Shown: positions 8,545 through 16,978 of the stretch, piece by piece | Layout: each line of letters opens with the position of its first letter | How positions within the stretch are numbered: position 1 is the first letter of the stretch | Source: Streptomyces sp. NBC_00178 | GTDB lineage: Bacteria; Actinomycetota; Actinomycetes; Streptomycetales; Streptomycetaceae | NCBI RefSeq assembly: GCF_036206005.1 | Contig: NZ_CP108143.1 | Coordinates: forward strand, 3,548,001-3,612,000 | Direction of reading: 5' to 3' | DNA length: 64,000 nt | The notes under the pieces: generated by a model | What the model saw: only the letters and a program-made list of their open reading frames with translations | The model's database searches: none | What the model was told of the DNA's origin: nothing | Translations under genes and position numbers: made by a program

Positions 8545-9339
8545 TCAGAGCCGGGCCCAGTTCCAGGTGGTCGTGATCTCCAGCGGCTCGATCGGAGTGA
8601 CGAGCCGGGGCGCCGTGTTCAGCCCGTTCGGCGGCCCGGACTGCGGCTCCACACAGACCGCCTCGGCCTGCTCGTCGTAGATCACCACCCACTCGTCCCG
8701 GCTCGTGACCGTCAGCTCCAGCTCTCCGGGCCAGGTGAGCTTCACGTCGACCCCGTCGGGCATCCCGAAGCAGTCGTCCCAGGGGCCGGGCCGGGGGTCG
8801 ATCCGGCGCCCTGTCGGCAGGTGGTCGTCGCCGCGCTCCTCCTGCCAGGCGGCGTCGAAATCGACCCGCACGTCCTGGCCCCCGGTGTTCCGGCGGAACC
8901 AGGGGTGCCACCCGGCCTGGGCGGGGAACGAGTCCCCGTAGGTCTCGATGCCGAGGCTCAGCATCAGCGAGTCCTCGGTCAGCCCGAACGTCTGCGTCAC
9001 CCTGCCCCGGTACGGCCACGGGTCGGCCAGATCGTAGAAGAAGGCCGCCTCGGACTCGTCCTGGCGGGCGCGCTTCCACTCGGTGTCGCGCCCCGTGCCG
9101 TGAATGGCGTGCGGCGGGGAGTTCAGGGGCAGCTGGTGGAGCTCGCCACCACTGCGGAACAGGCCCTCCCTGGTGCGTCCGCACCAGGGCACCATGGGGA
9201 AGCAGCCGTACCGCTCGCCCTGGCGCAGCAGTTCGGTGCCTCCGATCCGCAGGCTGCTGATCCGGCAGCCATGGACGGGGTCGACGGTCAACTCGGCGTC
9301 GCCGGCGGTCAGCCGGACGTTCTTCCCAACATCGCTCAC
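8545..9339 (-). CDS. Aldose 1-epimerase family protein
   Basis: This 264-residue beta-sandwich epimerase has the family pattern FPMVPWCGRTREG and NSPPHAIHGTGRD (catalytic His), GWHPWFRR (second His) and AVCVEPQSGPPNGLN (catalytic Glu). It probably interconverts anomers of a hexose or hexose phosphate. Substrate specificity cannot be read from sequence. It lies 30 bp upstream of pyrE on the same strand, so co-transcription is possible without an obvious functional link. Confidence 0.88.
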   Translation of the reverse strand: MSDVGKNVRLTAGDAELTVDPVHGCRISSLRIGGTELLRQGERYGCFPMVPWCGRTREGLFRSGGELHQLPLNSPPHAIHGTGRDTEWKRARQDESEAAFFYDLADPWPYRGRVTQTFGLTEDSLMLSLGIETYGDSFPAQAGWHPWFRRNTGGQDVRVDFDAAWQEERGDDHLPTGRRIDPRPGPWDDCFGMPDGVDVKLTWPGELELTVTSRDEWVVIYDEQAEAVCVEPQSGPPNGLNTAPRLVTPIEPLEITTTWNWARL

Positions 9340-9431
9340 GCCCCGACACTACTGGCGCCGCACCGCCGTCAGCGTCTTCGGCCCGCATCGGGGCGGGCCG
9401 GGCGCGCGGGCGCGACCCGCGGCGGCGGGGT

Positions 9432-10451
9432 CTACGGCCTGCGCCGCCGCAGCGCCCTTCCGACCACCACCGCCGAGGCGATCGCGAGCGCGGCCGCGGG
9501 CGCCGCCCAGCGCAGCGTGATGCCGACGGCTCCCGCCTCGGGCGAGGGGACCGGGGCGTACCGGCCGCGCGGCGGGGCGTGGTCGACCTCCTCGGTACTG
9601 CGGCCGATCATGGTGCGGCGGGCGTGTGCGGCCTCGGCGGGCGGCTCGTCGGGCACGGTGAACTCCAGTTCCGCGGACGGGTCGAGCGACGGTGGTGGCA
9701 CGGGCGTGTCGAACAGGGACTCCCCGTCGATGGACGGCGGCTCCGGCGGCGACGGCTCACCGCCCTGCGGCTCCGCGGGTGACGGCTTGCCGGACTCCTG
9801 CCCGTCGGACGCCGTCCCGTCGGGGGTCGCCTCGTCGGGAGTCGCCTCGTCGGGGACCGCCTGGCCGGAGGTCCTGTCGCCGGAGGTCTCGTCGTCGGGC
9901 GTCTCGTCGTCGGGGGTCTTGTCGTCGGAAGCGTCCACCGATCCCTCGGACGCCCCTGTCCCCGTCGCCGCGCCCGCGGACGGCGGTTCCTCCCCCACCG
10001 GCGCACCGTCCCGCGCGGCCAGCGTCTCCGTCACCAGCTGCTGCGTGAACCGGTCCAGCAGCCGCTGCGCCGCCGCGACCGCACCCGCATCGTCCAGGTC
10101 CACGATGCGGCCGTCACCGCTCGCGCTTCCGGAGTAGGTGACGGTCGTGCCGCCGTCCGACTCCGCGAGGGCGATGGTCAGGGTCAGCTCGGCGGAGCCC
10201 GCCCCCCGGGCCTCCACACCCTTTCCCGTCACGGAGAAGGTGTCCCCGTCCTCGGGGACCCGCAGGGTCAGGGCCCCGCGATAGGTGATGGTGTGGCCAC
10301 CGGCACGGAACTTCAGCCGTCCCGCGAGCGGTCCCGCCGCCGCGTCGGCATCCTGCTGGAGTCCCGGCACGCAGCGCGCGACGCGGGCGGCATCGGCCAG
10401 CGTCCGCCGAAGGGACGCGACCGGAACCGGAACGAACACCTCATGCTCCAT
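9432..10451 (-). CDS. CoxG-like SRPBCC protein with acidic linker and C-terminal membrane anchor
   Basis: Residues 1 to about 150 form an SRPBCC/CoxG-like lipid-binding domain, opening with the typical HEVFVPVPVASLRRTLAD and GLQQDADAAAG pattern. Residues about 155-290 are a low-complexity acidic Pro/Asp/Thr/Ser linker with short tandem repeats such as DEATPDEATPD. A single hydrophobic segment (AAPAAALAIASAVVVG) and an Arg cluster close the 339-residue protein. The arrangement suggests a cytoplasmic ligand-binding domain tethered to the membrane by its tail. The CoxG family is linked to CO-dehydrogenase maturation elsewhere, but no cox genes are here, so the function is unknown. Confidence 0.8.
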   Translation of the reverse strand: MEHEVFVPVPVASLRRTLADAARVARCVPGLQQDADAAAGPLAGRLKFRAGGHTITYRGALTLRVPEDGDTFSVTGKGVEARGAGSAELTLTIALAESDGGTTVTYSGSASGDGRIVDLDDAGAVAAAQRLLDRFTQQLVTETLAARDGAPVGEEPPSAGAATGTGASEGSVDASDDKTPDDETPDDETSGDRTSGQAVPDEATPDEATPDGTASDGQESGKPSPAEPQGGEPSPPEPPSIDGESLFDTPVPPPSLDPSAELEFTVPDEPPAEAAHARRTMIGRSTEEVDHAPPRGRYAPVPSPEAGAVGITLRWAAPAAALAIASAVVVGRALRRRRP

Positions 10452-10536
10452 ACCGCCCGAGCCTACTCAGCCGTGGCCGTCCCGTCAGCGCTTCCTCGCC
10501 CCGCGCACCGTGCCCGGACGCGTCGTCGCACCGCGT

Positions 10537-12135
10537 TCACGGCTCCTCCCAGTACCGCGGGTGCACCAGCGTCGACGGCCGTTCCGGACCCCGCCGGGCG
10601 CACTCGGCCGACCGCCCGGCCTCGGCCAGCTCCCGCGCCCCCAGCGTCCTCAGCGCGGGCGCCCCGGGGTCGAGACCGAGCGGCCCGACCTCGCGGGCCG
10701 CCGCCAGCACGAAACCCCAGTCCTTCGGGGCCCGCGCACCACCCGCGGCCCGGTCCGGCCCGCTCGCGGAGCCCTCGCCCCGTCCCGCCACGAGATACGG
10801 CCGGGTCGTCAGGCCGCCCGCGCGCACCGACGCCTCCACGGTGCGGAACGTCGAGGGCCTGCTGCCCACCCGCCCCGTGTGCACCACCAGCCGCCCGCCC
10901 GGTGCCAGAGCCTCACCGACCAGCCCGTAGAACTCCGCCGAGTAGAGCTTCGTGCTGGCGGTGATCCCCGGGTCGGGGAGGTCCGAGATCACGACGTCGT
11001 AGCGTTCGCCGGTGGCCCGCAGCCAGGTGAAAGCGTCACCGGTGACCGCCGTGAGCCTCGGGTCCTCGAACGCGTGCCCGTTCAGTCCGGCGAGTGCGCG
11101 GTCCGTACGGGCCAACCGGGTGACGGCCGGATCCGGATCGACCACCGCGACCGACGCGACGTCCGGGTAGCGCAGCACCTCACGCGCGGCGAGCCCGTCC
11201 CCTCCGCCGAGGATCAGTACCCGGCCGTGGGGCCCGTTCATCGCCGGGTGCACCAGCGCCTCGTGGTAGCGCCGGTCGTCGCGCGAGCTGACGCGCAGAC
11301 GGCCGTCGAGGTAGAGATCCAGCGAGCCTCGGTCCGCGCCGGTGAGGACGACCTCCTGGACCCCCGTCCGCACGGCGATCCGCACCCCGTCCCCGTACAC
11401 CGCGCGCCGCGCCGCCCGTTCGAAGTCGTCGGCGAGGACCGTCGCCGTGGCGAGCAGAGCGATCACCACGACGTTGACGACGACGAGCAGCCGGCGCGAC
11501 CGTGCGCCGAGGTCGTGCCGGAAGACCCAGAGCACCAGCGCACCGCCCGCCGCCGCGTTGACCGCTCCGGTGAACAGCGCCCCGGTGAGCTGCCCCATCA
11601 TCGGGAGCAGCAGGAAGGGGAAGGCGAGTCCGCCGACCAGCGCGCCCACGTAGTCGGCGGCGAAGAGGTCCGCGACGGCGCCGCCCGCGTCCTGCCGGTC
11701 GACCCGCTGGATCAGCGTCATCAGCAGCGGGATCTCCGCGCCGATGAGGGTCCCGATCGCGAGCGAGAAGCCCACCAGGGCGTAGCGCGACTCCCCGAGC
11801 CAGGCGAAGGAGGCGTAGAGGACGAGCGCCGAACTGCCGCCGACCAGCGCGAGAGCCGCTTCGATCAGTCCGAAGCCGACGGCGGCGCACGTGCGTAAAC
11901 GTTTCGCGAGGAGCGATCCGATGCCCATGGCGAACACCATCACCGAGAGCACGATGGAGGCCTGCTCGACCGAGTCGCCGATCAGATACGAGGCCAGCGC
12001 GACCAGTTCCAGCTCGTACACGAGGCCGCAGGCCGCGCAGACGAAGACCACGGACAGCACGAGGAACCGCCCGGTCCTCGGCCGTACGGGAAGCCCCGGC
12101 GCACCGCTGCGCAGTGGCGTCTGCTGGTCGATCAT
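10537..12135 (-). CDS. Membrane-fused spermidine-synthase-like protein
   Basis: About 230 N-terminal residues form roughly seven membrane helices (for example [20 protein letters not shown]). They are followed by a soluble methyltransferase-fold domain with [17 protein letters not shown] and [11 protein letters not shown], as in polyamine aminopropyltransferases. The arrangement matches the spermidine-synthase-with-membrane-domain family common in Actinobacteria. Whether it makes polyamines is uncertain, because several members act on other acceptors. The DUF2617 gene lies upstream on the same strand, separated by about 130 bp. Confidence 0.85.
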   Translation of the reverse strand: MIDQQTPLRSGAPGLPVRPRTGRFLVLSVVFVCAACGLVYELELVALASYLIGDSVEQASIVLSVMVFAMGIGSLLAKRLRTCAAVGFGLIEAALALVGGSSALVLYASFAWLGESRYALVGFSLAIGTLIGAEIPLLMTLIQRVDRQDAGGAVADLFAADYVGALVGGLAFPFLLLPMMGQLTGALFTGAVNAAAGGALVLWVFRHDLGARSRRLLVVVNVVVIALLATATVLADDFERAARRAVYGDGVRIAVRTGVQEVVLTGADRGSLDLYLDGRLRVSSRDDRRYHEALVHPAMNGPHGRVLILGGGDGLAAREVLRYPDVASVAVVDPDPAVTRLARTDRALAGLNGHAFEDPRLTAVTGDAFTWLRATGERYDVVISDLPDPGITASTKLYSAEFYGLVGEALAPGGRLVVHTGRVGSRPSTFRTVEASVRAGGLTTRPYLVAGRGEGSASGPDRAAGGARAPKDWGFVLAAAREVGPLGLDPGAPALRTLGARELAEAGRSAECARRGPERPSTLVHPRYWEEP

Positions 12136-12264
12136 GAAACGAACGCTACGTGACGGAAAGGTCGCCGCTTGTCACCCACACGGGTGTAAGTGACGTACGT
12201 CCGGCGGGCCGCGCACCGGACCGCGCACCCCCTCCGCGACACGGGCGCCTCGCTCCGCGCCCCC

Positions 12265-12786
12265 TCACGAAACGGACGCCCCGACCCGCGCGCCCACCCG
12301 CGTCCGGGTCACCACGAGCTGGCCCTCCTGCGGATAGGCGTGCCAGGTCCGCCAGTGCACCTGCCCCCGGGTCCGCTGCGCGAGCATGGCGGTGAACGCG
12401 TACGGGCTGCCGGGGAACGTCCCCGCCAGTCCGTGCGGATGATCGGCGACCAGCGCGAGCAGCTCCTGCGCACGCCCCGCGAACGAGCCCTCGGAGAGCG
12501 TCTCGACGCGCGCCGCGAACTCGTACTCCCAGTCGCCCATGCGCTCGGCGACGCCCAGCGGGAGGGGCGCGCTGCTGCCCGGCAGACACGCCACCGTCTC
12601 GGAGCAGGTGCGGCGCTCCTCCTCCAGCAGCACCTGGTGGGACGCGCCGAGGAGCCTCATCTGCACCTTCGCGCCCCCCAGTTCGAGGTCCAGCACGGCG
12701 AGGGCGGGCAGCGGCTCCCGGCCGAGCGTCCAGGCCAGGTCGGCGGCACGGGTGTCGGAGTAGGCGGTCTGGAGGCTGGTGAGCAT
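12265..12786 (-). CDS. DUF2617 family protein
   Basis: This 173-residue protein has the DUF2617 pattern SDTRAADLAWTLG, GASHQVLLE and WRTWHAYPQEGQLV. Its function is unknown. The start at 12786 (MLTSLQTAYSD) was chosen over an upstream start 10 codons earlier because GGAG lies 8 nt before it and homology begins there. It is typically paired with a membrane spermidine-synthase-like gene, as here, which suggests a shared but undefined role. Confidence 0.85.
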   Translation of the reverse strand: MLTSLQTAYSDTRAADLAWTLGREPLPALAVLDLELGGAKVQMRLLGASHQVLLEEERRTCSETVACLPGSSAPLPLGVAERMGDWEYEFAARVETLSEGSFAGRAQELLALVADHPHGLAGTFPGSPYAFTAMLAQRTRGQVHWRTWHAYPQEGQLVVTRTRVGARVGASVS

Positions 12787-13013
12787 GGATCGGCTCCGCA
12801 AAACACACAGGGACACGTGGACAGGGGTACCCCGGTGCGGTGCACGTGGGGGGAGGGGAAGCCCGGCCCGACTCGGGTCCGATGGCTGAATGTTCTCTAC
12901 ATCGATGCAATCACGAAGTACGTCGCGCTCACAGCGCTTTTACCCAACTTGCCGTGCTTTCCATCCCTCAGGGGGCAGCACGGTTCAGGTGTTCCCCGCG
13001 GCCCCAACCAAAA

Positions 13014-13045
13014 GGTGCCCAGCGGGAGTTCACCCGCCGGGCACC
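13014..13045 (-). terminator. Hairpin terminator after the Gly/Cys-rich gene
   Basis: A 13-bp stem with one mismatch (13014-13026 with 13033-13045) and a 6-nt loop lies about 45 bp past the stop at 13091. The 225 bp between it and the DUF2617 start hold no gene that I can see. Confidence 0.65.
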
Positions 13046-13090
13046 TCGGCTCACCGGCCCCGTCCCCCGCCCGGGGCCGGCGGGGCCGTC

Positions 13091-13381
13091 TCAGTTGCCA
13101 CCACCGCCGCAGCCACCACCTCCGCCCCCGCAGCCACCGCCCCCTCCGCAGGAGTGCCCTCCGGAATGGCCGCCGCACGAGTGGCCGCCGCCGCTGTCCC
13201 CGGCCCACCAGCTGCCGGAGGACCCGCCGTCGCCGCCGTACCCGGAACCCTTCCTGCCCTTGCGCCCGGCACGGCCCGCCAGCGGCTTCTTCCGGCCACC
13301 CGACCCGGAGGCGAGCGCCACGATCCCCACCACCACGACCGCCAGGAACACGATGAAGACGAACAACTCCACCGACCTCAC
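13091..13381 (-). CDS. Small single-pass membrane protein with Gly/Cys/His-rich tail
   Basis: This protein of about 96 residues starts at a GTG (MRSVELFVF). One strong helix, FVFIVFLAVVVVGIVALA, is followed by a Lys/Arg-rich stretch and a tail of Gly, Ser, His and five Cys (GGHSCGGHSGGHSCGGGGG-like). The HSC and GCG repeats could bind metal or form disulfides outside the membrane, but this is inference. The start is uncertain: AAGGA lies right before the first GTG, and a second GTG three codons later has better spacing. It is divergent from the aminotransferase gene, with about 115 bp between them. Confidence 0.65.
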   Translation of the reverse strand: MRSVELFVFIVFLAVVVVGIVALASGSGGRKKPLAGRAGRKGRKGSGYGGDGGSSGSWWAGDSGGGHSCGGHSGGHSCGGGGGCGGGGGGCGGGGN

Positions 13382-13498
13382 ATCCTTCTGTCCCCCGAAG
13401 CGAGGTCCCCGCTTCTCGACTGCCCGCTGGATTCCCGTACGCCGCGCGCCCCAAAGCGGACTTGAGCAACTCCAGAGCTTCGGCACAGGATGGCGTCC

Positions 13499-14677
13499 AT
13501 GACACAGGGACGACCGCTGCTCAACCGCCGCCTCGCCGAGTTCGGCACGACGATCTTCGCCGAGATGTCGGCGCTGGCCGTACGGACCGGATCGATCAAT
13601 CTCGGCCAGGGCTTCCCCGACACCGACGGCCCCGAGGCGGTCCGCGAGGCCGCCGTCCGGGCCGTACGCTCCGGCCACGGCAACCAGTACCCGCCGGGCG
13701 TCGGCGTCCCCGAGCTGCGCAACGCGGTCGCGGAGCACCAGCAGCGGTACTACGGGCTGGCCTACGACCCCGACGCCGAGGTGCTGGTGACCACGGGCGC
13801 CACCGAGGCGGTCGCCGCCTCGCTGCTGGCCCTCCTGGAGCCGGGCGACGAGGTCATCGCCCTGGAGCCGTACTACGACTCGTACGCGGCCTGCATCGCC
13901 CTGGCGGGCGGGACCCGCGTCCCCGTCACGCTCCGGCCCCACGAAGGCGCCTACCGGCTCGACCTCGACGAGCTCCGGGCGGCCGTGACACCCCGTACGC
14001 GGCTGATCCTGCTCAACACCCCGCACAACCCCACCGGAACCGTCCTCACCCGTGAGGAACTCGCCGCCGTGGCCGCCCTCGCCTGCGAGCGGGACCTCCT
14101 CGTCGTCACCGACGAGGTCTACGAGCACCTCGTCTTCGAGGGCGAGCACATCCCCCTCGCGTCGTTCCCCGGCATGCGCGAGCGCACGGTGACCGTCAGC
14201 AGCGCGGGCAAGACGTTCGCGCTGACCGGCTGGAAGATCGGCTGGATCACCGCGAGCCCGGAGCTGGTCGCCGCCGTCCGCTCCGCCAAGCAGTTCCTGA
14301 CCTTCGTCTCCGGCGGGCCGTTCCAGTACGCCGTCGCCGAGGCGCTGCGGCTGCCCGACAGCTACTTCGAGGGGCTGCGCGAGGATCTGCGTGCCAAGCG
14401 GGACCTGCTGAGCACCGGCCTCGCCGAGGCCGGCTTCGAGGTCTACAGGCCCGCCGGGACCTACTTCGTCACCACCGACATCCGCCCGCTCGGCGAGAGC
14501 GACGGCTTCGCGTTCTGCCGGGCGCTGCCCGGGCGCTGCGGTGTCGTGGCCGTCCCGAACGCCGTCTTCTACGACCACCGTGAACAGGGGGCGCACTTCG
14601 TCCGCTTCGCGTTCTGCAAGCGCACGGAGGTACTGGAGGACGCCGTGTCCCGGCTCAAGGGCCTCAGGGCGGCCTGA
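13499..14677 (+). CDS. Class I/II PLP-dependent aminotransferase
   Basis: This 392-residue fold-type I aminotransferase has LGQGFPDTDGP, GNQYPPGVGVPELR, NTPHNPTGTVLT, TDEVYEHLVFEG, the Schiff-base lysine in SSAGKTFALTGWK, and an Arg-containing C-terminal segment VRFAFCK. It belongs to the subgroup containing kynurenine and methionine aminotransferases and actinobacterial DapC-like enzymes, so the amino donor is undecided. The ATG at 13499 was chosen because AGGA lies 8 nt upstream. An in-frame ATG at 13490 overlaps that site. Confidence 0.88.
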   Translation: MTQGRPLLNRRLAEFGTTIFAEMSALAVRTGSINLGQGFPDTDGPEAVREAAVRAVRSGHGNQYPPGVGVPELRNAVAEHQQRYYGLAYDPDAEVLVTTGATEAVAASLLALLEPGDEVIALEPYYDSYAACIALAGGTRVPVTLRPHEGAYRLDLDELRAAVTPRTRLILLNTPHNPTGTVLTREELAAVAALACERDLLVVTDEVYEHLVFEGEHIPLASFPGMRERTVTVSSAGKTFALTGWKIGWITASPELVAAVRSAKQFLTFVSGGPFQYAVAEALRLPDSYFEGLREDLRAKRDLLSTGLAEAGFEVYRPAGTYFVTTDIRPLGESDGFAFCRALPGRCGVVAVPNAVFYDHREQGAHFVRFAFCKRTEVLEDAVSRLKGLRAA

Positions 14678-14688
14678 GGAACGGCGAA

Positions 14689-14735
14689 GGCCCGGCCCGG
14701 GGCGGCGGCCGTACCGCCGCACCCCGGTCCGGGCC
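14689..14735. terminator. Bidirectional hairpin between convergent genes
   Basis: A long GC-rich stem with a few bulges runs from 14689 to 14735, between the aminotransferase and YbjN stops. It could end transcription from both sides. Confidence 0.65.
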
Positions 14736-14750
14736 TCCGCGGGGACGGGA

Positions 14751-15302
14751 TCAGGCCTCCGTGGACTCCGTGCCCTCGGCGCCGTCCTTCTTCTCGGCGG
14801 GCTCCAGGCCCAGGTGCTCGACGAGCCACTTGTCGAACTCGATCGAGGCGCGCACCCAGCTGACCGTCGAGGAGACGAAGTGCTCCAGGCTGACACCGGT
14901 GCCGATGAGCATCTGCGCCTCACCGATCAGCCGCACGGAACCGGCGACACCCTCCTCGCCCTCGTGGGCGTGGGTGTAGACCTTGGGCCACAGGGTGCGG
15001 CGGTTCCAGTCGTCGATCGCGTCGAGGAGGACGGGACGCTGGTCCAGGGCGTGCGGACGGTCGTAGAACGTCCGCACCGAGAAGACCTGCTGCTCGTCCT
15101 CGCCGCGGAACATGAAGTACGTGCGGAACTCCTCCCACGGCGCGGCGAGGTCACCCTCGTCGTCGACGACGTACTTCAGCTCCATCTGCTCGAGAAGCTG
15201 CTTGACGAGGTCCTGGTCCGGGACCACCGGGCCCTCGGGGCCGGACTCCTGGGGTTCGGGCTGGCCCCCGAAGTTGGGGATCGAGGACGGGTCGATAGAC
15301 AT
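14751..15302 (-). CDS. YbjN domain protein
   Basis: This 183-residue cytoplasmic protein carries a YbjN-like fold (type III secretion chaperone-like), recognisable from LKYVVDDEGDLAAPW, TYFMFRGEDEQQVF and the FVSSTVSWVRASIEFDKWL helix. Family members in Actinobacteria are of unknown function, and the chaperone-like fold suggests protein binding. The acidic tail is poorly ordered. The MFS gene lies upstream on the same strand. Confidence 0.82.
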   Translation of the reverse strand: MSIDPSSIPNFGGQPEPQESGPEGPVVPDQDLVKQLLEQMELKYVVDDEGDLAAPWEEFRTYFMFRGEDEQQVFSVRTFYDRPHALDQRPVLLDAIDDWNRRTLWPKVYTHAHEGEEGVAGSVRLIGEAQMLIGTGVSLEHFVSSTVSWVRASIEFDKWLVEHLGLEPAEKKDGAEGTESTEA

Positions 15303-15372
15303 CGCTGGGTACTCCTGTGGATCGCACGTGTTTGCCTGCCTTCGACCCTAGCCGCGATCGAGGCCCGCAGTC

Positions 15373-16641
15373 CTACGCGCTCAGGGGAATCGTCCCCGCA
15401 CTCGCCTCCCTGGCGCGCGCCCACGCGACCGCGACCACGACCGCGCAGACCGTCCCGACGAGCCCCGCCCCGCCGATGGTCCTGGCCGACGACCCGGACA
15501 GCTCCGTCACCAGGCCTCCGGCGGCGACCCCGATCCCCTGCATGGCGGTCAGTCCCGACCTGGCCAGTCCGAGCGCCTGACCCCGCTGACCGGCCGGGGT
15601 CAGCATCACGAACGTCGCCCCCGCGGTGATCTGGTAGGCCGAGCAGATGCCCGACACCAGCAGCACCAGCAGGGCGACCGCGACACCGGGGCCGGCCCAG
15701 TAGACGAGCAGCGGGAGGTTCGCGCCGATCGCCAGCGGCCCGAGCAGCCGCCGCCGGCGCTCCGCGCCCACGGCCGCCCGTCCCAGCAGTGCGGCACCCA
15801 GGACCATGCCCGCGGGGTGCGCGGCGAGCAGGAGCCCCACCGAGGCGGCACTTCCGCCCGCCTCCTCGGCGAACGGTGCGGCAAGCCCCTCCGGCAGCAC
15901 GATGAACCCGGCGAGCCAGCCGAGCGCGACCAGCGACCGCAGCCGCGGGTCCGACCAGATCAGGGCCGCCGCGGCGCGGACCTGGAGGTGCATCCGCTGC
16001 GGCCGCGCGCCGGCTTCCGCGTCCACCGGCCGCGCCTTGACGCCCAGCCGGATCAGGACGGCCGAGATCAGGAACGTGGCCGCGTTCAGGCCCAGCGAGA
16101 GGTGGCTGCCCAGCCACACGACCAGCACGCCGCCCGCGGCGAAGCCGACCAGCTGCCCGGCCTGGTGGGTGATGACGATGACCCGCTGGCCGCGTTCGTA
16201 GAGGCGGTCGCCGAGGACGGCCGGCATGAGCGCGCCCTGCGAGGCGCCGAACGGGGCCTCGCAGAGCTGCGCCAGCACCAGCAGCCCGGCCAGCAGCGGC
16301 AGCGGCGTACCGGGCAGGGCCATCAGGCCGACGAGTACGGCGCGCACGAGATCGCAGCCGACCATGACCGTGCGCCGGGGGAACCGGTCGGCCAGACCGG
16401 TCAGGAGCACCCCGGACAGCAGGGCGGGCAGGGTCGTGAGGGCGTAGGTCGCCGCCGTCCAGCCGGCCGACTCGGTGCGTTCGAAGACCAGCAGCGACAG
16501 CGCGACCCGTGCCAACTGGTCACCCAGGACCGATTGCGCATATGCCGCCCACAGCAAACGAAATTCGCTGAGGCGAATGAGACCGCCGCTTCCGAAATCC
16601 TTCGACTCCGCACCGATATCGCCAGGTATCCGCTCCGTCAT
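15373..16641 (-). CDS. MFS transporter
   Basis: This 422-residue membrane protein has about 12 helices. It shows FRLLWAAYAQSVLGDQLARVALSLLVF in helix 1, the motif GLADRFPRRTVMVG between helices 2 and 3, and a repeat of the pattern in the second half. It resembles the enterobactin-exporter/macrolide-efflux type of MFS proteins. The substrate is unknown. Its first codons use AT-rich sequence compared with the rest of the gene. Confidence 0.85.
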   Translation of the reverse strand: MTERIPGDIGAESKDFGSGGLIRLSEFRLLWAAYAQSVLGDQLARVALSLLVFERTESAGWTAATYALTTLPALLSGVLLTGLADRFPRRTVMVGCDLVRAVLVGLMALPGTPLPLLAGLLVLAQLCEAPFGASQGALMPAVLGDRLYERGQRVIVITHQAGQLVGFAAGGVLVVWLGSHLSLGLNAATFLISAVLIRLGVKARPVDAEAGARPQRMHLQVRAAAALIWSDPRLRSLVALGWLAGFIVLPEGLAAPFAEEAGGSAASVGLLLAAHPAGMVLGAALLGRAAVGAERRRRLLGPLAIGANLPLLVYWAGPGVAVALLVLLVSGICSAYQITAGATFVMLTPAGQRGQALGLARSGLTAMQGIGVAAGGLVTELSGSSARTIGGAGLVGTVCAVVVAVAWARAREASAGTIPLSA

Positions 16642-16928
16642 GCGCGTACCTTACCGTTTCCCGAATTCGGAACCGCTCCGACCGACAACGGAGAAAAGGG
16701 TCCGGAGTGCCCCGATATCGCGCCGGACGCAGCACGCCGCTCTCATCGGATCCCGGCTGCGATAGAGGGTGACAATATGTACCGGCGGGGTACAAAAACC
16801 GGTGACGCGAAGGACACCGCCCACCATTCGGCCACGAAAAGTAAAATTTCGGCTCGATTTCATGGGCCATCCCGACGGAAGGCGCATGGCCGATGCACGC
16901 ATAAATGCGGACGGGGCCGCACACACGT
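16642..16928. other. Intergenic stretch with lower GC
   Basis: About 290 bp between the MFS start and the clpB terminator are AT-richer than neighbouring DNA, for example around 16838-16865. No convincing reading frame is seen. It probably contains the MFS promoter. Confidence 0.5.
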
Positions 16929-16970
16929 GTGTCCCCGGCCGGGGACGTGAAGTCCGCAGGCCGGGGACAC
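16929..16970 (-). terminator. Hairpin terminator after clpB
   Basis: A perfect 12-bp inverted repeat (16929-16940 with 16959-16970) with an 18-nt loop lies 9 bp beyond the clpB stop. Confidence 0.7.
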
Positions 16971-16978
16971 GAGGGCGT

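Noticed and set aside
13091..14923. 610-codon minus-strand frame
   Set aside because: Only its last 96 codons are a plausible protein. The rest is the shadow of the aminotransferase gene on the plus strand.
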